Below, piece after piece: positions 10,256-22,164 of a stretch of 64,000 nt of DNA. The position numbers were made by a program, and so were the translations under genes. The notes beneath the pieces were generated by a model. That model searched no databases. It saw only the letters and a list, made by a program, of their open reading frames with translations, and was not told where the DNA came from. Location of the stretch: assembly GCA_963678675.1 (NCBI GenBank), contig OY783195.1, positions 17,515,342 through 17,579,341 of the forward strand, given 5' to 3'. Each line of letters starts with the position of its first letter. The stretch's first letter is position 1. This DNA is from Xiphydria camelus. Its lineage: Eukaryota > Arthropoda > Insecta > Hymenoptera > Xiphydriidae.

Positions 10256-11512
10256 TTTGCTGACGACAAAGTACAATTCTTCTGTGTAAGTTCTTTCTTC
10301 AACCACGTTATGTTTTCCGACGAGGCTACGTTTCATAATGTTGGAATGGTAAATAAACATATCTACCATTATTGGAGCGCTGACAATTCACATTGGATGC
10401 GATCGGTTAACAATTAGAACCGTTGGAGTGTCAATGTTTGGTGCGGAATTGTGGATTCGAAGATTATAGGACCATATTTCTTTGACGGCAACGTAACTGG
10501 CGATCGATATCTTCGTTTCTTACAACAAGATCTTCCTGCACTTTTAGAAGAGATAAATTATGCAGTAAGGTTGACAATGTAGTTGCAGCAAGATGGCGCA
10601 CCACCTCATTACAAAAGAAATGTGCGAAATTTTCTCGACGAAAAGTTTCCATGAAAATGGATTGGCCGCGGAGGACCAGTGAGGTGGCCACCTAGATCAC
10701 CGGACTTAACGTCGTCGGACTTTTTTCTGTGGGGCTACATTAAAAGTGCTGTGTTTCGTGAGCCTCTTACAACACGCGATGATATGAAAGATCACATAAG
10801 AAGAGCATGCGCCGCAATAACACCGACTACATTGCAAGCAACTTTGACGAACTTTCACAGAAGAATTGCACTTTGTCGTCAGCAAAATGGTGGACACTTT
10901 GAACAATTACACAGGTTTACAAAAAAAAAAGTCCGGACTATTTGACCGGACCATGGTATTCCGAGGTATTTTTGCGTCCTGAATCCGATCCCGAGGTCAT
11001 CTGAGCCCCATCACGGCAGAAAAACGAGATTTCAAGGTCATTTAGAGGTTAAAATGACCATTTTTTGGAACTGGACCCGGGACAATTTCTCAAGCGACCT
11101 GTTGAGTTGAAGGGTAGCTGTTTAGGTCTTGAATACCTTCCAAACATTGGAATGGAGTCCTAAATCTCGACCGGGACTATCACAGAACCACCCCAGTGGA
11201 TAAAATGTTGCCATGATCGTTGTATCTCGCGGATTACGATCTCCCTGTCAAGGCAGCCGATTCCGGCGATCCGTTCACTGTGACATATTGACAGTGGACC
11301 CAGCACTGACCCTAATGGCCTTAGAACCTTGGAGTCATGCTCTGGGTGCTGCTCAGGGCAGTCCCATTTCCTTATTTATTTATTTCGAAATCTCGTTTTT
11401 CTGACGTGATGGGGCTCAGATGACCTCGGGATCGGATTCAGGACGCAAAAATACCTCGGAATACCATGGTCCGGTCAAATAGTCCGGACTTTTTTTTTGT
11501 AAACCTGTGTTA
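10256..11512 (+). pseudogene. Mariner-like transposase, broken
   Basis: Only the catalytic and C-terminal part is readable: MFSDEATFHNVG (first D), SVNVWCGIV, LQQDGAPPHY (second D), then WPPRSPDLTSSDFFLWGY and a C-terminus ending GGHFEQL. About 41 residues separate the second D from the D of SSDFF, so it may belong to the DD41D group; the count crosses a stop. Several in-frame stops occur. The stop codon region is split by the element at 10910-11509. Confidence 0.8.
10910..11509. mobile_element. 600-bp TTA-flanked TIR element
   Basis: Ends CACAGGTTTACAAAA and complement, TIR about 120 bp including GTCCGGACTATTTGACCGG. Direct TTA repeats at 10907-10909 and 11510-11512 fit a PIF/Harbinger-type target duplication. 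Removing one copy would rejoin the mariner transposase to a stop codon directly after EQL, supporting the boundaries. Confidence 0.8.
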
Positions 11513-11931
11513 TAAACGCCTAGATCTCAATTGTTTTCTTTTTTTTGTTTCGGACAAAAGTTATGTTTAGTTTAAACCATAAAATCATAATGTGCAATAA
11601 AAAGCGCGAGTTTTCATTAAAAGAATAGTTTTACCCTGTTTTTCACCGATTTCAGCGTAATCTATTAAGGTAATTAAAAAAAGTTTTAGACAAAAGTTAT
11701 TTTGTTTTCAGCATAGAATCCTAGCATGTAATAAAAACTGGAGGTTCCCATTAAAAAAAAAATTTTTCTCCAAATTCACCGATTGCTGCGCCATCTGTGA
11801 TGAAACTGATACAGTAAACTTGTGGCCCCCTTTATACTGAACAAATTTTATACAAACACTTTTTTCCTACGATGTATATTTCTCGAGATATCCTGCTGTT
11901 AAGATTAAAATGGGACACCCTGTATAATAAA

Positions 11932-12232
11932 CTCAAAAAACATTTCCTAAATGTAAAATGGCGGGTCGAGAGAGAAAGGGCGTGCCTTTTCTGCCTCCAC
12001 AGGGTGACTTGAATTAACCAAAAAAAGTGATATCCCCCCCAAAAAAACATTTTCCAAATGTAAAATGATGGGCCGAGAGAGAAAGAGCGTGCCTTTTCTA
12101 CCTACACAGGGTGGCTTGAATTAACAACAAAAGTGATATCCCTACCCCAAAAAAAACATTTTTTAAATGTAAAATGGCGGGTCAAGAGAGAAAAGCGATC
12201 CTTACCTGCCTAAAAAATGAGATTTCAACAAG
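11932..12232 (+). repeat. Three tandem units of about 108 bp
   Basis: Units start near 11932, 12042 and 12149. Each begins with an A-run and ACATTT..AAATGTAAAATG, then a GAGAGAGAAAG core and GTGATATCCC at the end. The third unit is partial. No coding role is seen. Confidence 0.8.
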
Positions 12233-12938
12233 CAAACAAAAATGATATCAACAAGCTGCAGCTTTTAGTCGCGAAAGATATGATATATGTACATTTCAAA
12301 TTAAACAATTTCTGAAGAAATAATATCAGGAAATATGTAATTTGTATATTGCTCATTGTTACAATTGCACGTTGAATGTTACATAGATATGCTCACAATT
12401 TATTTAAATACTAATTATTATTCACATCGTTGGTACAACGTTCTATAGCAAAAAAAAAATTATACCACCCTCAAACACCACCCTCTTAAACTCACTCGAC
12501 AGCCCGCTTTTGCGATTTGCGATAAAGAGAGAATGATCAACGTCCATCGCACCAATCAATAGCTCCGTTTGCTGTTACAGAAAAATTGATTATTGTAAGA
12601 ATAAATTGTAGATGTTCATGTTATTTGACAGTTAGCAATCGAAATGACAAATAATGGAAATCTTTCCCATAATATTCGTATTGTTTTTTGCTTATTTCTT
12701 ACTATGTCTGAGTTTTAATATATTCCTGCATTGAGTGTAAATTACAAATATTTTAATTCGATTGTAAAGTGGAAATATTATTATTCACTAATATAAATCA
12801 TCAGTGATCTCACAATGACTGTCGCAATATGCGAAGAATATGCTAGGTGAAGGATTAATTTTAAATTTGCAGAGGGTCTTTCTACAGTATAAAATGTTTC
12901 TGCCGTCGTACTCAATCTACAAAACCATCGATAATTTG

Positions 12939-13035
12939 CAAAAAAAATAGTTGCCGTGGAAAATTAATTTGAAATATTTTTTAAATTGGATAGAAAATAT
13001 TTCAAATTAATTTTCCACGGCAACTATTTTTTTTG
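12939..13035. repeat. 97-bp palindrome
   Basis: Arms of about 41 bp built on AATAGTTGCCGTGGAAAATT and its complement around a short spacer. It would form a strong hairpin and is probably a MITE-like foldback. Confidence 0.8.
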
Positions 13036-13404
13036 GTTCTAAACATGTTGAACTTTGTCATGAAATAATTGCTATTACTTATTATTTAACATTACCTTGT
13101 TAAAAAAATCGCTTAGGGTGGGCATATTGTATTCACTTACCTTATTTTAAAAATTAATTAAAAATACATCCGCGCTATTCCACGGTAACTTTTCTATTAA
13201 GTGTCTTTTTCAATCTGTCTACTTCAATTCTATATATAATTCATAGTATAGAAATGCTTAGAAGTTAAGTAAAACTCTTAAAGATTGTGTTCGAAACACT
13301 TAATGTCAGAAATTTTTTAGGTCATTTTACTTTAACATGCAAGTACATACCAGGTTTTGACGGATCCATCACAAATATTTCATGTACAATTTCAAAACAC
13401 TCAA

Positions 13405-13465
13405 TAATAAGTATAATAATAATAATAATAACAATAATAATAAGTGTAATAATAATAAGTATTGT
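13405..13465 (+). repeat. AAT microsatellite
   Basis: Imperfect AAT/AAC/AGT trinucleotide run. Confidence 0.85.
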
Positions 13466-13639
13466 GAGAACACACAGAAAGAAACATCGACAATTCACAT
13501 GTCACCTCAAGCGAACGGTAACTTCCGACTGACGCTAGAGGGTAGCGCGGGATTCGAATAAAAAGTAGTGGCTACTAAATGATGCGCGGTATATTTAGCT
13601 ATATAAATGAGCATTTTGTGTTTTAATATCCACAATTTC

Positions 13640-13894
13640 ACAAAAATGATTTATGGCTAGCTTTTAGGCTCAAATACCCGTATGTGCGACGTCAGTTTAG
13701 TTACAGAACGGAGAACCACTGTTACCGACCAATTTTGTGTCGCTGATTACGAAAATGATAACCGTTTACAAAAATGATTTATGGCCAGCTTTTAGGCTCA
13801 AATACCCGTATGTGCGACGTCAGTTTAGTTACAGAACGGAGAACCACTGCTACCGACTAATTTTGGGTCGCTGATTACGAAAATGATAACTGTT
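13640..13894 (+). repeat. 128-bp tandem duplication in the left arm
   Basis: Copy 1 is 13640-13767 and copy 2 is 13768-13894, nearly identical, each starting ACAAAAATGATTTATGG and ending at the GAAAATGATAAC block. Confidence 0.9.
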
Positions 13895-14242
13895 TTACTC
13901 GATTAGCTTGTAATTTGGCATTATGCGTAGTTACCATTTTTACCATATTTTTAAGGGTCGTCTTGAGATTTTATCAAAATAACCGGTTCGGCAATGGTTA
14001 TTTAAATGAGAAAAATATTATATATCATTTGGAGGGCAAAAGGCGTAAGAACTTTGTCATTGGCATCTATGTAACGAAGAGTGGATAATGGGGAGGGCGG
14101 GGGAGAAAGAAATTCGCGATTATTTTGCCTGCCGTGCTGCGCTACTTTAAACGCTTGACACTTGTGCCCTTTCACCAGATTTAACCTTCCAGTAGACGCG
14201 CACGGTCTGACAGACCGGACTACAACAAAACATTTCTTATAA

Positions 14243-14857
14243 AAAGAGTGGCCCCCTAGAGAGTCATTTAAGCCCGGTACCAACAAGACCAAGTATGAGC
14301 CTCTAGTCGATCTAGCCAAGATACTGCTGCTACCTCTTCATATTAAGTTGGGCCTCATGAACAATTTCCTCAAAACTATGGCCAAAGAGGGTGAAGGATT
14401 TAGCTACCTTAAACAGTTATTTCCAAAATTAAGTGATGTTAAATTAAAGGAAGGAATTTTTATAGGACCTGATATTCGCAAACTGATGCATGATAAATTG
14501 TTTAAACAGAGTTTAAACGAAAAAGAGTTAGATATATGACGTGCCTTCGTCAAAGTTATTCAAGGTTTTTTAGGCAAAAATAAAGATGAAAATTACGAAG
14601 CTCTGGTGCAGCAACTTCTGGTCGCATATGAAGCTTTGGGATGTCGCATGTCTTTGAAAATCCACTTTCTTCACTCACACTTCAATTTCTTTCCGGAAAA
14701 TCTTGGAGATGTTAGCGACGAAATTGGAAAGCGATTTCACCAGGACATAAGAACGATAGAAACTCGGTATCAAGGACGTTGGGACCCTGCGATGATGGGA
14801 GACTATTGCTGGTCGGTGAAAAGAGAGGATCCGGCGTTTTATAAAAAGAAGAAGTAA
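14243..14857 (+). pseudogene. Enigmatic repeated protein (GCRMSLKIHFLH family)
   Basis: A single frame open from 14243 with one internal TGA at 14537. Landmarks are KEWPPRESFKPGTNK, LLLPLHIKLGLMNNF, FPKLSDVKLKEGIF, FLGKNKDENYEALVQQLL, LGCRMSLKIHFLHSH, PENLGDVSDEIGKRFHQD, RRYQG-like TRYQGRWD and MMGDYCW. It ends with a lysine run. I recognise the block as a conserved region repeated in many arthropod and cnidarian genomes. Its biochemical role is unknown to me. About 204 codons are visible, probably the C-terminal part of a longer protein. The surrounding inverted arms imply that it belongs to a DNA transposon. Confidence 0.65.
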
Positions 14858-15178
14858 AACTGATGGTTTTATTTACACATTTTTATTAAAGTAGATATTG
14901 TAAAATATTCTGTATATAATGCTAATATACTGACACAATAAATAGTTTTTTAGCTGGTAACCTTGATAATAGTTTATTTTGCCCAGTAAATTTTATGGTA
15001 AAATTGGCAACTATACATTACACAAAAATACGAGCTAATGGAGGAAAACGGCTATCATATTCGCATTCAGCGACCCAAAATTAGTCAGAAATAGTGAGTT
15101 TTCTTTCTGTAACTCTTCAAACGTTTCAAAACGTTGGCCTGTGTTATTAGGATAGGTATCGCGTGCGGTTATTTGTTT

Positions 15179-17210
15179 TTTTAACGGCGTGCTCTCGTCC
15201 TCGAACGTTGATTGGCTCATCTGTCAAACCGGTGGCATTGGGTGCGCAACCGGATGAGAGCCGCTGTGAATAGCGTACGGCATATATGTCATGATGTGAG
15301 GTGTGTAGACCCCGGAGCGTGATGTTTCCCGCGTTCGTTACACAAGGTCCCGATTCTGTGGTTTTGAGCTCCTGATTTCAAGGTAATTATACTGTTTAAT
15401 ATTGAATTATTAGCTTTATCTAATGTGTAGATTACACTTAGCATTATGTGACACGAGAAAAGAAATGATACCGAGCGATAGTTTGCTGTTCCTCGTGTTC
15501 TCGTGCAACAGGTACCTGCGAGGAGTACGCCACGCGTTGTTACTCATCGCACGAAAATATTACCTCGCATGCATGCATAATATTCTTGATAGTGTATAAT
15601 TAATATTCACTTGGTTTCTTATAACTAATAAATCCTTGGTTTAAGAGCTCAAACTAACCTCACTTCGAATTTGACGGCATGCACTGTGTTTAACGGTACT
15701 GTATTCGAGGTTATGCTAGCTATGAGCTCATCTATACATCATACACAATTGCACCACGTGTATATAATTATTATCAAGAATTTGTAATAAGAATTCGAGT
15801 TATAATTTGTAAGTGGCTGATAAAGGGTCGCTGTCAGGAACAAGTAGCCATTCAAAGAAACGTCCGGAGGCAGACTACTTTTCTTGGCATCGAGATAATT
15901 ATGGGACTACATCTCATAATTATTCATGTTATATTAATTAGAATTTAACAACATATGTATATTATTGCAGTCGAGAGTATCGTGTGTTGTATCCACCACG
16001 AAGCATCACGGGCCTAATTCATTGCCAATCGAAGATCCCAACAGAGACGCCGTAAAGTGTAGGTACGCGAATAATCGAGTGAGGAAATCTCTCAGTCTGG
16101 AAGTGTGATGGAATAACGCTGCGAAGAGGAAAGTGACCAAGTGCTCTTGATTTAGACGACGTATTCAGGTAAGAATTTTTATTCCAATGACTTTTGCCCT
16201 GTTGGTACGTCTCCACTTTTCTCATGATCTTTGATGATCAGAGCCACCGAAGAACTTCAGCTCACGAAGTCAATCGAAGGTGAGTAATTACTTACAGATA
16301 GGCACGAACGATTACGAAAAAGATAACTAGAATTTTGAAAATCTAAATTTTAATATTATTATTTGTTTGTAGAAGCCATTTTGGAGTAATATCCGACCTT
16401 GAAGGAAATTGATTTCGAAGAAACCGTCTCGGATTGGTTCCGATTTGTCAAACAGCGGGCCACCCGACAAGCAGGGAATGAGGAAAAGAGACAAGATAAA
16501 ATAAATAAGTGAAGACAGCGAGGGCAAGTCAGACTTAGTCGCAATTTTGAGTAATAATACTTGTAATAAATGGAGTTGCTCTAGTCTCAAAACTGCCTAC
16601 CACGTTTTTTACCTTGTTGAAGCGATCAGTTGATCAGCTCTTTTCTATTCTCTTTTTCTATTTAATTTGTTCACATCAAAACACAAATATTATCGATAAG
16701 TTTTTGTAATCAACGCCACCGTGCGCAGCATTAAAATGGAGATCAGCGTCACTTTGATGTCTAGCAGAGCTGGGCAAAAGTACCTCCAATTTTAAGTAGT
16801 ACAAGATGATACGAAATTAACTAAATACAGGCCTTGGAACATTTATTTTGTTATCTTATTCACCGATACAAAAGTAGTTGGGGTTTTTGCCTACCTCTAG
16901 CTAGTACACTAGTGCATTTTATTCTGTTCTTCATTATTTTGTTCATTTACCTCTTTGATACCAATGTGTTAATTCTTATGTATTCTTTAAGCTAACCTAC
17001 GCGTCTTTAAAGCAGTTAAGTGTCACTTCGATATCAGCAAAGCTACGGGCATAAGGATAGACTATTTTATGTATCACATAGTGAAATTTGTATTGATCTA
17101 CAGTACCTCATATAGTTAGTATTTTTCTATTATCATCTAGTATATAAAGTACTTAACATGTTTGGTCACCTCTGTTATCTAGTCGATTAGTTAATACGTT
17201 AATATGCATA
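15179..17210. other. Unassigned region with splice-like sites
   Basis: No protein is recognised. Donor-like AAGGTAATT (15380), acceptor-like TTATTGCAG (15970), CAGGTAAGAAT (16167) and AAGGTGAGTAA (16278) could delimit non-coding exons, but this is speculative. Confidence 0.25.
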
Positions 17211-17212
17211 TA

Positions 17213-17780
17213 CAGGGTGTTCGGAAAAAACACCGACACAAAAATAGGGGTGATAGGTTACGTCATTACAAGTATTTTGATATAAGGGACCTATACCCGC
17301 AAGCGCCCCCTTCTGGAGATATCAACTTTTCAAGTTTATAACGACCGAGGTTGATCAAAGTAGAATAATAAGAAACGTATCAAGATGGTAACGAATATTT
17401 AATTTTACGAGATACAAAAACAATGTACTACAGCAAATGCTCAAAATGACGGCCACCCATGTCCATGCAACATCGGAAACGATTCTGGATAGATGTGCCA
17501 CTGCGCAAACTGCTTGCGGAAAGGATAACCGCTTGGCTCAAGTCCTTGTACTTTTCGAAGATGATGCGGATACAAGGAGTTTTCATTTGTTTTTCAATTG
17601 TACAGGTAGATAAAAAACTCAATATTATTCTACTTTGATCAACCTCGGTCGTTATAAACTTGAAAAGTTGATATCTCCAGAAGGAGGCGCTTGCGGGTAT
17701 AGGTCCCTTATATCAAAATACTTGTAATGACGTAACCTATCACCCCTATTTCTGTGTCGGTGTTTTTTCCGAACACCCTG
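17213..17780 (-). mobile_element. Mariner deletion derivative with 159-bp TIRs
   Basis: Ends CAGGGTGTTCGGAAAAAACA and complement, flanked by TA. Arms are 17213-17371 and 17622-17780. The interior, minus strand, keeps only a transposase C-terminal scrap reading RFRCCMDMGGRHFEHLL and a stop near 17428. It is non-autonomous. Confidence 0.85.
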
Positions 17781-18394
17781 TATATTGTATCTAGTCGACC
17801 AGCAAAGTTTGCAAAAAACACAAAGATATTCCTATTAAAATATCATATTAGGAATAATGTATTAAATACTACTGCAATAATTTGTTTCGATTGAATAAAG
17901 AACTTTAATTTGTCTTGGCTTCAATTTACATTTATATTAATCTATACCTTTTACAACCTGAAATAAGCACACGATTGTATTCAAAATATGACGATAATAG
18001 TTATATTATCTTGATATTGACGAATCTGTAACGTAATTTTCATGCCAGAAGTTTTATATTTATTTACAGGCTAATGGAACATACACGTGTATCACCTATG
18101 AAAGAACAGTTTATATACGTGCATGTAACATTGAAACATGCGCATAAATATAATACTTTCTGCATAAAAGTTACATTACAGGTTTGTCAATTGTTCATAT
18201 CACAGGAATATTACAGTAATATTAGGTGTGATATAACCGTCAGTTTTTTTTATTATTTAAGCTTTGAAACTTTTACAGTTTATTCCGCTATAAAGTTACT
18301 TGAATAGGAAAATATAATTACTCATTTTTACACTATCTTAACTCGAGTACATAGTTTACATCGGTTTTATCATTTTAGTCCTTATGATACGTTT
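17781..18394. other. AT-rich spacer
   Basis: No gene seen. It may include the 3' untranslated end of the minus-strand LINE, but no poly-A or TAA-repeat tail is obvious. Confidence 0.4.
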
Positions 18395-21300
18395 CTATAT
18401 TCTGAGGTGGCAATCGGCTACAAATTTATTTAGCGCCTTCAGGGCATCTGGTTGGAGTTCCGATAAAAAATATTGAATTTGATATGGTGGAAAGTAACCA
18501 CTGTCGCAAAGGGAGCGAACTAACAATTCTCTATGGCAGTCGTAGAGGGAACAGTTCCAGAAGGCATGGTTCCGGTCCTCGCACTCATAACCACATCTAC
18601 ATGAGGCAGATTCAACCACTGTTATGCGCGCTAGCGAGTGAGCGAGATGATAATGATTGGAACGAGCTCTATTGATCCACAGGATGGCGTTACGCGAGAG
18701 CTTAAGCCCCTTATACCATGGCATCCTACCACCCTATAGTATAAATCGAAATACTCTTTGCCTTTTTCTTCGACCATCCCTTTTACGAGCTCTATGGTGT
18801 TGTCAAATGATCGTCTTTTAAACTGTTCTCTGAAGTCTGTAAATGGGAGGCGCTGAGAAAGATCAGGCCCCACGGTGGTGGCCTCCCTGTCCAGCCGGTC
18901 AGCCTCCTCATTGCCAGCAATTCCCATATGCGATGGCACCCAATAAAATTTCAAGGAAACGGAGGGGTTCCGGATGGTTTCGAACTTATTGATTTTTTCT
19001 TTAATATCCAAAATGTGTTTATTTACTTTTATGTTGATGCTTGAGTACTGTAAACACTGAAGCGCACTAAGGGAGTCGATGACAATGACGAAGCTTTTGT
19101 CAAGGTGAGATAAGACAATGTCCATGGCTCTACTTATAGCCAAGCACTCTGCATTAAATACGGAAGAGGAGGGACTGATACTTAGGGATTGGGCTATTTC
19201 GAGGTCGGGACAATACCACGCGACGCCAACTGATATCCCATCCATGATCTTGCTACCATCGGTGAATATTTTTATACTATCGGGGAGATAGGATACGTAA
19301 GAGATACTGGGATTGGGCAGATCATTGAGCAACGTTTTTACATTTTTTCCTACCTCAATATCAATAGGAATTGATACCATCCCGGTTGAGTAGTCGTGTA
19401 AGTACATAGGGTACTTATTAAACGAGTGTAGCCGGTTAAGGCAATCCTTCACCTCCCTGATACACTTAAAGATAAGTCGTCATTTATGGTGAGGCGATGA
19501 AAGGTTAATAAACATTTGGTTTATGTATGACGAAACCTGGAGTTCATTATTAGATAGTATTTTAATAAGGTATGAGTTACCGAAATATAAAGCTCGTTCC
19601 ATGAGAGAGAGTACAAAGCTTGATTTCAGCAAGAAGTATGTTCACTGCGGTTGATGCGCGATATCCAAGGCATAGTCTGATTGCGCTGTATCGGAATCGT
19701 TCGAGTTTTAATACTCGAGTTTTTGTGGTGGGAAAGTAAACATAGATGGCATACTCGAGAATTGATCGGACAAAAGCCTTGTAGAGGAGAATCAAGGTCT
19801 CTGGGTCAGATCCCCACCAGGTCCCTCTCAAAAATTTCACAATGTTTAAAGCCTTGAGAGCAGATTTTTGTACCTTGTCAAGGTGGGATTTAAAGGTTAA
19901 TTTATGATCAATAAGAACTCCCAAGAACCGAGCGATCTGGGTAGACTGAATCCTAACACTGTTTAAACAAATCGCAGTGTCAACAGGGGGGTTCCTTCTC
20001 TTGTTTATATGAAGTAGCTCGATTTTAGTAGGAGAAAGCTCCAAGTCAAGCCGTTGAAGGTTGTTTTTTACTTTATTAACAGCTGCGGTGATGCTGCTAA
20101 GTCCTTTGGGTAGTTTTTTAAAACTGCAGAATAAAGATATATCGTCTGCAAATTGGTTAGCTCTCACCTCAGCTGGTATATCGTTGACTATATCGGACAC
20201 GTAGATATTGTACAACAAAGGGGATAACACCCCGCCTTGGGGAACTCCCTTGGAGACCCTGAGAGGTGTTGAGTTATAGGAGGAGATTACTGTACGTTCG
20301 AGGGTTAGAGATTTAACGAGGCTCATCAAATTACTGGGACAGCCAATCGAAGCTAATTTATGAGTCAGCGTTTGAATGTTAATATTATCAAACGCAGACT
20401 GAACTTTCAAAAATACTACCAGGGTTTCTTTATTCTTGGCAAGGTTAAGGTCGGCGTGTACCAGAAGATGGGTCAGATTGTCGTTACAGAATCGCCCCTT
20501 CTGAAACCCACTTTGGGATGGGGGAAGAATTTCCTGCGATTCAATCCACCACTGTAGTCTATTTCTCACCACTGTCTCGATGAATTTCGCCAGACAGGAG
20601 GAAAGAGCAATAGGGCGAACTCCAGAGCTGCCGCCCTTTGGTATGAAATGTATGTACTGTACCGACCAGGAGGCTGTAAATCTCCCACTCGTGTACATTT
20701 CATTATAAATGTCCAATAATATTAATTTCCATTTGGGAGATAGCTTCTGGAGAAGACCGTAATCGACTCCATCTAGACCCGGTGCTGACCCAGGAGAGCG
20801 AGAGTCCAACGCAAGGTTAAACTCCAAAAAACTAAATTGGGCTTCAAGGAATTCATTGCGTGGGCATAGAGGAGTCTGGAAAGTACCTGATTGGACCCCG
20901 GCAGAGCTCTGATGGAGCATAAATATTTCTCAATTTTTTCCTGAACTTGTAAGTTCTCCGAGTTGCTAGCAGGACTGTTATTCACCCAGGCGGGTTTGAA
21001 AACTTTACATTGGTTCCAAACATAGTTTAGATTATTTCTAATGTCAATTGAGTTTGCAAAGTCTTTGAAACATTCTCTCTCTTTTTGTTTGAAGGTTCTG
21101 CGCGCATGTGCGCACGCTTTGTTGTACAGGAAATAATCCTTTTCCAACCCGGTGAACCTCCATTTCTTAAAGGCGGCTCTACGGAGTCGCTTGACCTTAT
21201 CGCACTCCTCGTCCCACCAATGAACAGGGTTCCTGTGCCTGAAGGGGGAAACAGTTCTTCTCACTGGAGTGACGCCCTTAACTTTTTCCGTAAGGATGTT

Positions 21301-22128
21301 AATATAGAATTCGTATTTTTCCGTAGGCGATAGGGAGTCAAACGCAGGTTCAAGGAACATAGTATATGCCTCATCGAGAGATTTTAGAAGAGATTCCCAG
21401 TTTGTTCTTACAGAAGTTAGATTAAACGATTTTTTGATATAAATATGCTTTTCAATCGATGTATATATATAAATGGGAAAGTGATCTGAGCCCCAGGTTT
21501 CGCCATGAACATTAATTTTCACCTTATCTGCTAATGAAGTTGAAGTTAAAACTAAATCAATATTTGATTGGGTTCTTTGGTCCTGTCGCGTGATGGTATC
21601 TGCATTATGTAAGATTATATCTTGACCTAGAATTGAGTTAATCTGTCTGAATACAGTTCCAAGCCTGATTGTGTGCATTAAAATCGCCAACCACCAATGA
21701 GCTTTGTGAAGGATTAAGTACGGAGATAATGTCATTCCATTCATTTTGTGTCAAGTTGACTCCAGGAGGTCTATAAATAACTGAAAGTACAAAAGAGGGA
21801 TTTGAGTTGGTTATTTTAAAGCGGGTGATTTCAGCAACACAGCCTGGAACCTTGGTGTCATCCAGAGTACAATATGCAATACTTTTCCTGAACGCTACTA
21901 GAATACCTCTCCCAGAGGACCGTAATCTCTGTCCTGCCGAAATATTTTAAACCCTGTCAGATTAATTTCGCGAGTTGATTCCGGTCTTAAGTTTGTCTCT
22001 ACAATTACAAGAATATCTATTTTTACGACTTGATTGAGTTTTGGGAGATGAAGCAAGAGACTGCGAGCATTCCAATAAAGGATCTTGAGGCCGTTGTGGT
22101 TTTGGAGTTGATCATTACTAGAAGCCAT
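18395..22128 (-). pseudogene. LINE ORF2: endonuclease, RT, RNase H
   Basis: ATG at 22128. Endonuclease blocks are KILYWNARSL, VIVETNLRP, VGDFNAHNQAW (shifted frame near 21670), SNIDLVLTS and GSDHFPIYI. The RT has RPIALSSCLAKFIE, PPSQSGFQKGR, GVPQGGVLSPLLYN and FADDISLF; in I-type RTs the FADD box is catalytic. RNase H shows IFTDGSK, NAECLAI, VIDSLSAL and WVPSHMGIAGNEEADRL, giving the D-E-D-H set. A C-terminal CRCGYECEDRNHAFWNC zinc motif follows. Frameshifts near 21900, 21670, 20910, 19500 and 18715 inactivate it. Confidence 0.85.
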
Positions 22129-22164
22129 GGGTGTGGTTGTAGAATAGAAGAGCCGTTGGTTTGT

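Larger units (their letters stand above)
9821..11922 (+). mobile_element. Mariner-like element, long TIRs
   Basis: Ends CAGGGTGTCCCATTTTAATC and complement, flanked by TA on both sides. Inverted arms run about 400 bp (9821-10230 and 11500-11922). It contains a degenerate transposase and a nested 600-bp element. Confidence 0.9.
13640..15178 (+). mobile_element. Long-TIR element carrying an enigmatic ORF
   Basis: Left arm sequence such as CTAATTTTGGGTCGCTGAT (13857) and the AGTTACCATTTTTACCAT stretch near 13930 reappear in inverted, diverged form at 14990-15100. The match extends outward through TTACAGAA to about 15178. The arms bracket the pseudogene at 14243-14857. Part of the left arm is tandemly duplicated (13640-13894). 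Exact ends and target duplication are not determined. Confidence 0.6.

Noticed and set aside
11932..12232. CRISPR-like array
   Set aside because: Units are 108 bp with no alternation of repeat and unique spacer; the genome is eukaryotic.
15380..16278. Multi-exon non-coding transcript
   Set aside because: Splice-like sites exist but no exon conservation or coding frame can be shown from sequence alone.
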